From: Artemia franciscana
Lineage: Eukaryota; Arthropoda; Branchiopoda; Anostraca; Artemiidae
Assembly: GCF_032884065.1 (NCBI RefSeq)
Contig: NC_088881.1
Coordinates: 3,282,001-3,346,000, forward strand
Reading direction: 5' to 3'
DNA length: 64,000 nt
The stretch's first letter is position 1. Each line of letters begins with the position of its first letter. The notes beneath the pieces are model-generated. The model ran no database searches, was not told where the DNA came from, and was given only the letters and a program-made list of their open reading frames with translations. The translations under genes and the position numbers were made by a program. Below, piece by piece: positions 22,084 to 33,357 of this stretch.

Positions 22084-23868
22084 GTTTTCAAATCCTTTTG
22101 TTGCTGTTATACTTGTTTCTGATCTTTCTGACCATTTCCCTATTTTCTTGTCTTTTCCTGGTGTGAGAAGGCCTGTTTCTTCTGGTAATCATGAAATTAA
22201 AAACTCTATATAAAAATTCTCTCTCCTTTGTTTTTATTTTTCCTGTTTTTCTTTTCCCATTGTTTTTCCTTTTTGGAATTCTTCCCCAACTGATATATCT
22301 CTCTCGTATTCTTTTTAAAATTGTTTTGAGGAATCTTCTTAACTTTTAAAGTCCTTGTTTATTTATCTTTTTTTATTTTATTTTATTTTTGATGCTCAGT
22401 TTAAGTATTTTGTGGATAAAACATTTCCAGTGATGGGGCCTATTAAAAAATTACAGACGAGGGACCCTTGGCTGATTACAGGGTTTGTACAGTGCACATT
22501 AAATAAAGCAAAAAAGTATAAGCAGGCTCTAGGGAGGGATGACCCGTCCAATATTGAGAGCTATAAGCGTCATAAGAACCACCTCTCTGCTTTCATTCGT
22601 GCAGCTAAGAAACAATATTTTCTTTCCAGGATCGATGAATGTCGCGGAAACCTTAAAAAGGTTTGGTCTGTCATCAACGAGGCCATCAACCGAAGGCAGA
22701 AAGGAGCTAAACTCCCACCTTCCTTCCGTTCTGGCCAGTCTGAGTTCTCAACAAAAGAAGCTGTTAATCGATTCAATACCTTCTTTTTAGACTTACATGT
22801 TCCCCCTTACCTGTTTGCCTGATCCAGCGGTTGGTTCACCATCTGTTATGGAATCTTTATTCATAATTCCTTGCTCTCCAGAGGAGGTTAATAGGGTAGT
22901 TTCAAGTTTTAATAATTATAGGAGTGAGGATGCAAGTATATTGTGCAGCTTTGTTGTGAAACAAGCTGCTTCGACAATATATCTGCCACTGTCACATATT
23001 TTCAACCTATCATTCTCTCTTGGCTTCTTTCTGGAAGCTTATAAAATTGCAAGAGTCGTGCCACTCCAGAAGAAGGATGACCCGTCTTAGATTTCAAATT
23101 ATAGGCCGATTTCTCTACTGCCTTTCTTCTCAAAAATTCTTGAAAAGTTGATGTACGACAGACTTGTACGTTTTTTCAGGCAATTACGTGTGAGGATGGC
23201 AGCCCCGTACTATTCTACTCTCAGTTTGGCTTTAGATCTGGATTCTCCATGGAGTACCCTCTAACTGATGCAACTGAGTTCATAAGAGGGAACATTGATA
23301 TTGGACTTAAGGTGATCGGTATTTTCCTGGATTTTTCCAAAGCTTTCAACATGGTCAACAATCCGTTGTTGTTGCGGGAATTAGAAAGGTATGGAATAAG
23401 AAGAGTGTCGCTCTGGTGGTTTGAATCATATTTTTTAGATCGTTATCAGTGTATAGAGATCGATGGCATCAAATCGCATTGTCTGCCTGTAAAAAATGGA
23501 GTTCCCCTGGGTCGATTCTGGGTCCACTACTATTTCTTCTCTTCGTCAACGACCTCGTAGAAACTGGTATGTCAGAGAGAGTGCGATTCGTGATCTTTAC
23601 CGATGACACAGACATTTTTTTTTATCTTTGTCCGTAAGTTTTGCCACTTTTTGTTGTGCATTAATGTATAGCTTTACTTTATATTAGGTCTTTTCGCATC
23701 TGAAATTGTTGCTGTATTGATTGAGCCCCCTATAAGTTCAACTTTTGGGGTGACAATATCTGATGTATTTGTTTTTCTATTTCTTTTACTCTTTTAGTTT
23801 TCGTTCTTTGTTATTGTATTTTTTCTTTATAGTACTATAAAAGTGAAATGAAATGAAATTGTTTAAAT
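22084..23868 (+). mobile_element. CR1/L2-like LINE, decayed
   Basis: A non-LTR retrotransposon remnant. At 22084-22190 the end of the APE endonuclease is readable (VSDLSDHFPIF, with the SDH signature). At 22440-22800 comes the linker typical of this group (RDPWLITGF, AKKQYF, NRFNTFF). At 22850-23637 are reverse transcriptase pieces: SNYRPISLLP (after a stop at 23088-23090), FLDFSKAF, PGSILGPLLFL and the catalytic motif FTDDTD in place of the usual F/YADDT. The frames shift several times, and the thumb and C-terminus after FTDDTD are missing. The 3' end is a short GAAATGAAATGAAATTG tail (about 23846-23868), as in CR1/L2-type LINEs. It is inactive. Confidence 0.88.
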
Positions 23869-23986
23869 GTCGAATAATGAAATAAAAACCGTCGTAATGA
23901 TTACTTGCCAAAGACAAGTGTTATCAGTAGTCGTTGCGGCAGGATAATTTTCAAAATTATTTTTGTGGGCACTACTTTTCCCGAAG

Positions 23987-26900
23987 TCAAACAGTTCGTG
24001 GTAACGAACTGTAGTAAGGAGCGACCCGGCTCAATAGTAAACGAAACTCTAAAAAACGGAATTTTGATGCTAAAATATACATGCTGATGCTGATTTTCAT
24101 GCTGATTTTAAATATATAAGTTTCATCAAATTTAGTCTTTGTCATCAAAAGTTACGAGCCTGAGAAAATTTGCCTTATTTTGGAAAATAGGGGGAAACAA
24201 CCCCTAAAAGTCATAGAATCTTAACGAAAATCAAACCATCACATTCGGCGTATCAGAGAATCCTACAGCAAAAATTTCAAGCTCCTATCTACAAAAATGT
24301 GGAACTTCATATTTTTTGCCAGAAGACAAATCCCGGGTGCGTGTTTATTTGTTTGTTTGTTTTTTTTTTGTTTTTTTTTTTCCCAGGGGTCATCGTATCG
24401 ACCAAGTGGTCCTAGAATGTCGCAAAAGGGCTCATTCTAAGGGAAATGAAAAGTTCTAGTGTCCTTTTTAAGTGACCAAAAAAATTGGAGGGCACCTAGG
24501 CCCCCTCCCAGGCTCATTTTTCTCCAAAGTCAACGGATCAAAATAGCCATTTTGTCATCAAAATAGCCATTTTGTTCCGCATAGTCAAAAACCATGATAA
24601 CTATGTCTTTGGAAATGACTTACCCCCCCCCCCCCACAGTCCCTGGGGGAGGGGCTGCAATTTACAAACTTCGACCAGTTTTTACATATAATAATGGTTA
24701 TTGGGAAGTGTACAGACGTTTTCAGGGGGTTGAGGGGAGGGGGCTATGTGAAAGGATCTTTATTTGGAGAAATATGTCATGGGGGAACAGAAATTCAATG
24801 AAAAGGGTGCAGGATTTTCTAAAATTACTATAAAAAAACAATGAAAAAATAAACATGGAAAAGTTTTTCCAATTGGAAGTAAGGAGTAGCATTGAAACTT
24901 AAAACGAACAGAGATTATGAGGGGTTCCAAAAACACTTTAGCATAAAGAGCGAGGTACTTAGGAGGAGGTAAATACCTCGCTCTTTATGCTATAATATTT
25001 TTAGTAATTTCAACTATTTAATCTACGGTCTTTCTGATCCAGGGGTCATTCTTAAAGAATTGGGACAAAGCTTACGATTTAGTGTAAAGAGCGAGTTATT
25101 AACGAGGGTACAAACCCCCTCATATACATAATAAAAATTTAAGAAAATAAACGTTTGTTACGTAAGTTAATTCTTAAGTTACGTATATTTTTTACTAATA
25201 AAAACATTTGTTAAAAATTAAAATTTATTGTTGCCTTTTTATGTAACCGAAAAATTGCAGGGCAACTAGGCCTCCTTCCCCACCCTTTATTTCTCAAAAT
25301 CGTCTGATCAGAACTAAGAGAAAGCCATTTAGCTAAAAAAAGGAATTAATATGCAAATTTCATTTTAATAATTTATGTGTGGAGAGCCAAAATCAAACAT
25401 GCATTAATTCAAAAATGTTCAGAAATTACATAAAAAACTAGTTTTTTAAACTGAGAGTAAGGAGCAACATTAAAACTTAAAACGAACGGAAATTACTCCG
25501 TTTATGAAATGGGTTGTCCCCTCCACAATCCCTCGCTCTTTACGCTAAAGTTTGACCCTTTCTCTTAGCTCTACTTTTTAAAACAGTAAGAAACTTTAGC
25601 GTAAAGAGCGGGGTGTTGAGGAGGAAAAGCCCCTTTCATACATGAAGTAATTTCTGTTCTTTTTAAGTTTTCATATCGCTCCTTACTTTCCGTTACAAAA
25701 ACTTGCTTTTTTTATTTAATTTCTGGACGTTTTTGAATTAATGCATGTTTTGATCTTGGCTCTCCGCACATAAATAATTAAAACGAAATTTGCTTATTAA
25801 TTAATTGCGATTAATCGGAAGATTTTGAGAAAAAAGAAGCGAAGGAGGTGGCCTAGTTGCCCTCCAAGTTTTTGATTACTTAAAAAAGCAACTAGAACTT
25901 TTAATTTTTTACAAACGTTTTCATTGGTAGAAAATATACGTAACTTACAAATTAACATACGTAACGAACTTCTATATTCGTATGATTTTATTGCGTATAT
26001 GATGGGGTTCAACCCTCGTCGATACCTCACTCTTTACACTAAAGCTTAGATTGTGTCCCAATTCCTTAAGAACGACCTCTGAATCCCTAAGGCCGTAGAA
26101 TAAATAGTTGAAATTACTAAAAATACTTTAGCGTAAAGAAGTGAGGTATAACGAGGAGGTAAACCTTTCATATGGCTAATAATTTTTGTTCGTTTTAAGT
26201 TTTAATGCTGCTCCTTACTTTCAGTAGAAAAAACTTTTCATATTTATATTTTCATTGTTTTTTTTCAAATAAAGCTAGAAAATCCTGTGCCCCCTTCATT
26301 GACATTCTCTTCCCCCATGAGAAGTCTCTCTATGGAAATATCCTCCCACGTAACCCCCCCCCCCCCTCAGCTCTCCCCCTAAACCAAAAAAAATCCCCCT
26401 GAAAACGTCTGTACACTTCCCAGTAACAATTACTATGTGTAAACACAGTTCAAAGTTTTCAACTTGCAGCCCCTCCCACGGGGACTGCAGGGGAGTAAGT
26501 TGTCCCTAAAGACATAGTTAATAATTTTTTCGACTATGGTGAATAAAATGGCTATCTCAGAATTTTGATCTGGTGACTTTGGGGAAAAACTGAGCGTGGG
26601 AGGGGTCCCAGGTGCCCTCTAATTTTTTGGTCACTTGAAAAGGGCACTAGAACTTTTAATTTCAGTTAGAATGAGCCCTCTTGCAAGATGCTAGGACCAC
26701 TCAGTCGACACGATCACCCCTAGGGAAAAAAAAAAAACAAATGCGAAATTCCAACAAACAACAAATGCGAAATTCCACATTTTTGTAGATAGGAGCTTGA
26801 AACTTCTACAATAAGGTTCTCTGATACGTTGAATCTGTTGGTGTGATTTTCGTTAAGATTGTATAACGTTTAGGGGGTGTTTCCTCCTATTTTCTAAAAT

Positions 26901-27066
26901 GAGGCAAATTTTCTCAGGCTCGTAACTTGTGATGGGTATGACTGATCTTGATGAGACTTATATATTTAAAATCAGCATTAAAATGCAATTATTTTGATGT
27001 AACTATCGGTATCAAAATTCCATTTTTAGAGTTTCGGTTACTATTGAGCCGGGTCGCTCCTTACTA
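23987..27066. repeat. Head-to-head double family A element (giant foldback)
   Basis: The left half (23987 to about 25560) is a minus-oriented family A copy starting TCAAACAGTTCGTGGTAACG. The right half (about 25590-27066) is a plus-oriented copy ending CGCTCCTTACTA without the terminal palindrome. They meet in the large hairpin (arms about 25436-25553 and 25591-25721). The halves belong to different subfamilies: the left hairpin arm has TGTCCCCTCCACAATCCCTCG, while the right has GCGGGGTGTTGAGGAGG, as in copies A3 and A7. The acceptor-like AG is mutated (TTTCCG). Confidence 0.85.
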
Positions 27067-27156
27067 ATATGGACAGCTTCACTTGCCTTGAAAGTATATT
27101 AGTAAAGACGGTGGGAACGGTGAAGATTTTTAAAATTAGAATAGCCAAGGCTCAGG

Positions 27157-27230
27157 GTGTTTTTTCATACTTAAAATTTTTTTGAAGATAATTTTTTGAA
27201 GGGTGTTTTTTCATACTTAAAATTTTTTTG
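27157..27230. repeat. Short direct duplication
   Basis: GGGTGTTTTTTCATACTTAA and the bases after it (AATTTTTTTGAA) occur twice, at about 27157 and 27200, just downstream of the family A double element. Confidence 0.7.
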
Positions 27231-27740
27231 AAAGAATAGCAAGATAAGTCTGCAAACCAAGATTGGAATTTTGGAAGATACAGTGATGACAGTGGTCAAA
27301 TATGGCTCTGAGGCATGGGCGCTCCGAAAAGCGAATGAAGATTTGCTAGATGTTTCCCAGAGAAATGTTCGGGACGGATTGTTCTGGGTACCCGGCTGAT
27401 TGACCTTATTTCAAACAGTAGGCTGTACAAAAAGTGTGGTTCAATCCCGCTTTCTAGGGCTATATTGAGAGAAAGGTTGAGATGACTAGGGCACGTTTTG
27501 CGGATGACAGACAACCGAATATTTTCCTTTTCGGCCAACCGTCTAGGCTAAACGGAAAACAGGTTGTCCGCAGTTGGGGTGCGGGGATGTCATAAAGAAA
27601 GATCTAAAAGAAATGGGAACTTCCTGGGACGGTGTAAAAAGGGAAGCTTTGATTTGATTGGGATGGAGGAGGAGCGTGCTTAGCTTTTTTGGCCTCCGGT
27701 GGCTTGGTGCTGTGGGGAGTTGTTAACAGTGGTAGCAGTT
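27229..27740 (+). mobile_element. LINE C-terminal fragment
   Basis: The frames read like the region after the reverse transcriptase in many non-LTR elements: VKYGSEAWAL (the VLLYGSETW block), then RLIDLISNSRLYKKCG, LSRAILRERLR, a stop, and LGHVLRMTDNR (the WLGHVLRM block). Several frame changes and stops are present. No catalytic RT core is seen, so this is a dead 3' fragment, and the exact clade cannot be named. Confidence 0.75.
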
Positions 27741-27809
27741 GACAGACACAAACAGTTCACCGACAAAAAATCTCTTTGGTGGCTTAAAAAGGGCTTAGAA
27801 ATGGTAATT

Positions 27810-27827
27810 GTGTTGCGAGAGCAACAC
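27810..27827. repeat. Perfect 7-bp hairpin GTGTTGC/GCAACAC
   Basis: GTGTTGC-GAGA-GCAACAC is a compact perfect hairpin just upstream of the direct repeats at 27960-28445. It may mark a repeat boundary. Confidence 0.55.
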
Positions 27828-27959
27828 CTTGGTTTTGCCTAGCACCGTCTTTTTTTTTCCTAGCACCGCGATTTTAGCTTATTCCTAAAAAGCGGTAAGA
27901 GTCTAACCTCTGCGGTTTTTGCGGAAAGTGTGGACCTTAGGCCGGATTAATCAATATGT

Positions 27960-28445
27960 GTGTCTTAAACTTTAAAAGTTCTCTCATTGCTAAAGAAATT
28001 AGAGTTTATCCTTTGCTCCTTTCTAAGTGATGACATTAGAAACTGAACCAACGGCAGAAAAGTCAACTATTGAACTAAGACCGACAGATTTTTTTTTCAA
28101 CGGCAATCGATAGCTCTTGATGAGCTGATCAAAGTATATGTCATCCATTTTTTGGTAGAAAAATTCCTTCATGATATGTATCAGTTTGAAAGTTTAAAGA
28201 GGTTGGCAACTTCAGTAGTAAGGTACACACTGAAACCAAAAATAGGCTGATACAGAAATGGTATCAGATATGCCTCTTAAATTCTAGAAGTTCTCTCATT
28301 TCTAAGGAAATTAGAGTTTATCCTTTGCTCTTTTCTAAGTGATGACGTTAGAAACTTAGTCTACGGCAAAAATGTCAAAAAGATAGTATTTTTTTTTCGA
28401 CGGCTGTTGATAGCCCTTAATGAGATGATCAAAGTATATGTCATC
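27960..28445. repeat. Two direct repeats of about 185 bp
   Basis: The block containing AGAAATTAGAGTTTATCCTT / AAGGAAATTAGAGTTTATCC, TTTCTAAGTGATGAC, a poly-T run and GATCAAAGTATATGTCATCC occurs at about 27960-28145 and 28270-28445, roughly 310 bp apart. It is non-coding. Confidence 0.8.
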
Positions 28446-28779
28446 CCTCCCGTACAAACACCCTCCCAGCCCTCTTAGTAAGTTTTATAAATCGCCTGCT
28501 CATCAGTAAGTTACTGAAATATTAGCAGACTACCACACCATGGTAGATAGATGTTTAATGGCTCAATTAAAAGCTATTGCTTATATTTACTAGATTTTTA
28601 CAAATTCTACCATCTATTACATTTCAGACTTCAATGTTAACTAGTTTCTGGGGAGAATTTGCAATGAACTCTTTGTCATGGTTGAAGCAATAGCTGCAAC
28701 ATAGTAAAGAGCGAACCAAAACCAATAGTAACTAAAATTTAAATTCCTTAAAAAAGTCTTTTTTTTTGTCTTTTTTCCA

Positions 28780-29206
28780 GGCCTAGTGGGCTACTAGAAA
28801 ATCACAGAGAGTTGCTTAAGAGCTTATTCAAAAGCTATTTCTCATACGTACATGGTTTATATAAGTTCCACCGTCTGCAAGTGCTATATGGCACGAAAAA
28901 AGGCACTTTTTATGCCGTTTCTCGAGGGGTGGGGCTAGCGGGCTACCAGAACATCTTATATAGATTTTTTATAGAATATTTAAAAAGTATTGCTCATACC
29001 TACGTTCTTCTTATAAATTCCACCATCTACAAGTTTCAAATTGCACTAAAAATAGCACTTTTGGTACAATGTCTCAAGAGGAAAAGCTGGGGCTAGTGGA
29101 CTACCAAAACTTTTTAGAGTGATGTTTAATGGCTCGTTTGAAAAAGAATTCCTCGTATCTACGTTCTTTTTATCAGTTCTACCATTCGTAAGTGGGGTAT
29201 AGCACT
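28780..29206. repeat. Tandem repeat, about 155-bp unit, 3 copies
   Basis: GGGCTAGTGGGCTACCA-type starts at about 28780, 28931 and 29089. Each is followed by TCATACCTACGTTCTTC, AAATTCCACCATCTACAAG and a GGCACTTTT block. Related sequence occurs once at 14560-14760. It abuts the LINE tail that follows. Confidence 0.75.
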
Positions 29207-30419
29207 GAAGTTCAGTTCAGTTCATTTCACTCGAGTTTATTAAAAAATAATTATAACAGTTCTAACATACATAATCTCTCATCTCTAAACAAGAAATGCA
29301 TTTTGAATCACTAATCACCTCAAAACTAAATACGGACTATGGCTCTCCATCCACTTCTCAATATAACCATGGCCCCTACAAACAAAAACATCCTTACAAG
29401 TCCCCACCTTTTCATCTAGGGGCAAACAAGCAGTAGGGTATTGTAGGTTTTAGCGCAGACGATGTCAGGTGAAAAATCCGACCTCACTGTTGGTGTATGT
29501 CAAATATGGATCTGTGCAGATACTATTGTAATTAGAAGATGCTATTCGGATACCAAACGGAATAGATTCCTAAGAGGCGGTGGAAGCAAGCCGGAGAGGA
29601 ATCTGAAAGCAAAACCAAGCAGGAAAGCTCAAACAGCGATTTCAGCGAGAGATGATCTTCTGTGTGTTTGAGGATCTTCAAGGCATTCTTGTGGATGGAA
29701 TCCAGTTTTTTCAGATGGGATTTGAACGTCGACTGCCATACCATTGCGAAATACTGTAAGTGGGGCTTAATGAGTGTATTTTAGAGATGGGTAAGGGTTT
29801 TACGTGGGAATGTGTGCTTCAGTTTCTTCATGACACCCAGATTCCTTGAAAGCTTTAATTCTACAGCATGGATGTGAGGAAGGAAAGAAATATTTTCATC
29901 CACTATTACTCCTAAATATTTTGCACGTTCATTTGCTGGTCGTTGGACCTTTCCATGAGACGTCACAATTCCTGTTATTTCCGGGTGAAGGGTTCCTAAC
30001 CTAAAAAATGATAGGATGCAAGATTTTTCGACATTGATGACCAGTTTGTAGGCATCTATCCACACATAGGTCTCTTCTATGATGTTTTCAAGCTTCCGCT
30101 GGAGTGAAGGCATGTCAAGTCCGCATCAGGTCATCGTAGTGTCGTCAGCGAATGGTCTAAGTTCATCCTGCTCGTTAGTAATGTACTCAGACGTTTGATC
30201 AAAGCATAGGTTAGAGAATTTTGGAACGTCATGGTTTGGATTAAGGATACGAGTAAGGTCATTTACATATACTAAAAACAAAAGAGGACCGAGGATCGAT
30301 CCTTGGGGTACACCAAATTTCACAGTAGTGTCGTTCTTCGGGTCGTCACCAGTGTAGATGTACCTATTTTGAAGATAAGATTGAAACCATTGCAGGGCTA
30401 TCCCTCTCACTCCAATATG
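29207..30419 (-). mobile_element. 5'-truncated CR1/L2-like LINE, decayed
   Basis: On the minus strand one reading frame runs from 30410 to about 29532, broken only by stops at 30126-30128 (TGA) and 29781-29783. It carries reverse transcriptase motifs in order: QWFQSYLQNR, GVPQGSILGPLLF, FADDT (catalytic motif C), then INVEKSCILSF and AKYLGVIVDENISFLPHI of the thumb region, and a C-terminal LKKLDSIHKNALKIL block. The element lacks everything upstream of palm motif B (5' truncation at about 30419). It ends in a CTGAACTGAACTTCAG-type short-repeat tail (29207-29232 on plus), the usual 3' end of CR1/L2-type LINEs. Two in-frame stops suggest moderate age. Confidence 0.9.
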
Positions 30420-31854
30420 TTAAAAGTTTAACACTTTATTTTATAAAAGTGTTATAAAATAACATTTTTGCTGCCACTTCTTAAGTGGAAAATCTTGGAA
30501 GCATAAAAAGGTATCATCATAATAAAAATGGTCCAAAACCTTAACTGGAGGTTTGCAAGAATCCCTCCCGCATGTTCCTCCTCTATGCCCCCTTAATAAG
30601 CTACGCAATAAAAGTCCTACAAACACAAAATATATTAAATTACATTATTAGAGGTGTAGTTCTCTTAGTACAGCGCTGGACTTCAAATTAGATCATCATG
30701 CTTTCGAATCCAGCTTGGATTTTTATTTTTTCAATCATAGTTTTTCTTGATTTTCAGATAAACCACTATTTTTGCTAAAACTAAGACTAGATACTTTTCA
30801 ACTAAAAATCGACCAAAAATTAAGCTTGAACGATCAATGGTTTTGAATCGAATCTTCAAATGAAGCCTATGTGCTAGTTCAAACGGCGGTAACTGAGGGG
30901 AAGGGAAGTCCTTGCCCCCTTAGTTTTTTGCTCCTGCATAGGTTTTGAAAAACACTTTTTTGGGCATTTCATTGGAAAAAGCACTTTTTTCATTTGAAAA
31001 AAAATGGGAGAAAAAAAAATGTGGCAATATACTATCAAGTAAATTTTATAAGAAGTGATTAGATATGAACAGAAGCTTCTAAATGAAACCTTAAGCAGCT
31101 CTCTTTTGTTACAGTAGCCTTCTAGTTTCTGCTAGTCAGTAGGCGATCTATAAAGCCATGTCTTCATTATGGCTTTTACAGACGAAGATGGCCGATTAAA
31201 ACAGCTTTTTGTTTATCGAAAAGCAAACGTTCCTGATATTATTTTGTGAAGTATGGATTGTGAACTTTATGTTATAGACTGAAAGTTTTTCCTAGCTGTC
31301 AAGGTTGTCTGCAGTATTTTCTAGAGGTGTCTTATCTCCCTAGATCGATGATAATTAGAAATTATATTAAAACAAGTTTTCAACTGAAACTAAGTAGTGA
31401 CATTAAAACCTAAAACGAACATATATTAGTCCGTATAAATAAAAAAATCTTGGCAGTGTTGTTTCTACATTACATTTTAACCAAAAACGAACAAAGATCA
31501 ATTCTTAAAAAAACAAAGTTTTTCCAAGGGAAGTAAAGAGCAAAATTGAAACTTAAAATGGACAAAAATTATTATTTCACGGCCTATCTCGTATATATAA
31601 ATAAAACTAATACAAGTAAACCAACTAATTTTGTTCCCCTATGTTTATAAGACTATGGAAAACTAGCGCTTTACTGAAAACACACAGCAATATAGGAGTT
31701 TTGGTACAGCAAAAGAAAACCAATTAAGGACACCTTTTAAAGTATAAAATATTATCAATCCCTTTTAGGACCAATCCCTTTTAAGATAAAGCAACAATCC
31801 ATTTTAGGATTGCTGCTTTATATTTTTTTTTCATTTAATTTGGTATCACTTCTA
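30420..31854. other. Interval with a tRNA-like relic and a family A-related module
   Basis: At 30651-30722 a plus-strand tRNA-like piece (GTAGTTCTCTTAGTACAGCG, then TTTCGAATCC as B box) cannot form a full cloverleaf and is probably a SINE head. At 31375-31435 and 31511-31690 there are diverged relatives of the family A hairpin (AAGTAAAGAGCAAAATTGAAAC, ACTAATACAAGTAAACCAAC). The second is repeated at 35652-35830. A 15-bp inverted repeat (ATAAAGCAACAATCC) is at 31786-31821. No gene was recognised. Confidence 0.55.
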
Positions 31855-33357
31855 CAATTTTGATCCCAATAGCTACATTAAAAGAATCGCATTTAATGCT
31901 GATTTTGAATATATAAGTTTCATCAATTTTAGTCTTTACCAACAAAAGTTACGAGCCTGAGAAAATTTGTCTTATTTTAGAAAGTAGGGGGAAACACTCC
32001 CTAAAAGTCATAGAATCTTAACGAAAATCACACCATCAAACTCAGCGTATCAGAGAACCTTATTGTAGAAGTTTCAAGCTCCTATGTACAAAAATGTGGA
32101 ATTTTGTATTTTTTTTGCCAAAAGGCAGATCATGGATGCGTGTTTATTTGTTTGTTTGTTTGTTTGTTTTTGTTTTTGTTTTTTTTTCCAGGGGTGATCG
32201 TATCGACTGAGTGGTCCTGGAATCTTGCAAGAGGGCTCATTCTAACGGAAATTAAAAGTTTTAGTGCCGTTTTCAAGTGACCAAAAAATTAGAGGGCACC
32301 TGGGCCCCCTCCCACACTCATTTTTCCCCAAAGTCACCGGATCAAAATTCTGAGATAGCCATTTTATTTAGCGTAGTCGAAAAATATTATAGCTATGTCT
32401 TTGGGGACGACTTACTCCCCCACAGTCCCTGTGCGAGGGGCTACAAGTTACAAACTTTGACCAGTGCTTACATATAGTAATGGTTATTGGGATGCGTAGA
32501 GACGTTTTCATGGGGATTTTTTGGTTGGGGGCGAGGGGTTGAGAAGAGGGGGATATGTTGGGGGACTTTCCATCGAGAAATTTGTCATGGGGGAAGAAAA
32601 TTTCCATGAAGGGAGCGCAGGATTTTCTAGCATTATTAAAAAAAAACAATGAAAAAATAAATATGAAAAAGTTTTTTTTCAACTGGAAGTAAGGAGCAGC
32701 ATTAAAACTTAAAACAAACAGAAATTGTTATGTATATGAGGGGATCACCTCCTCCTAATACCTCGCTCTTTACGCTAATGTATTTTTAGTAATTTCAACT
32801 ATTTACTCTACGGCTTTCGTGATTCAGGGGTCATTCTTAAGGAATTGGGACAAACTTCAAGCTTTAGCATAAAGAGCGAGGTACTGACGAGGGGGTAAAC
32901 CCCCTCATATACGTAATAAAAACATGAGAATACAAAAGTTCGTTACGTAAGCTAATCCGTAAGTTACGTATATCTTTCACTAATAAAAACTATCGTAAAC
33001 AGTTAAAAGTTCTATTTGCCTTTTTAAGTACCCAAAAAATCGGAGGGCAACCAGGCCTCCTCCCCCGCTCCTTTTTTTAGCCAAAAAAAAACAATATGCA
33101 AATTTCGTTTTAATTATTTATCTGCAGAGAGCCAAAATCAAAACATGCATTGATTCAAAAACGTTCAGAAATTAAATAACAAAAAACAAGCTTTTTTAAC
33201 TGAAAGTAAGGAGCGATATTAAAACTTAAAACAAACAGAAATTACTTCGTATATGAAAGGGGCTGCTTCCTCATCAACGCCCCGCTCTTTACGCTAAAGT
33301 TTTTTACTGTTTTAAAAAATAGAGTTGAGAGAAAGAGTCAAACTTTAGCGTAAAGAA
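31855..33357 (-). repeat. Family A repeat, copy A7 (subfamily II, truncated at both ends)
   Basis: Begins inside the terminal region (AATTTTGATCCCAATAGCTAC) without the 20-bp palindrome and runs through the body in minus orientation. It enters the large hairpin (GTAAGGAGCGATATT near 33206) and stops in the second arm (CTTTAGCGTAAAGAAG). A 104-codon minus frame at 32368-32682 matches the 98-codon frame at 2117-2413 in copy A1 closely (for example NARKSCA, FPHD, ITICKHWSKFVT). Confidence 0.85.

Noticed and set aside
29462-29671. 69-codon plus frame
   Set aside because: It is the antisense shadow of the LINE reverse transcriptase region on minus.
30651-30722. Intact tRNA gene
   Set aside because: B-box match is good but the acceptor and anticodon stems do not pair; more likely a SINE or tRNA relic.
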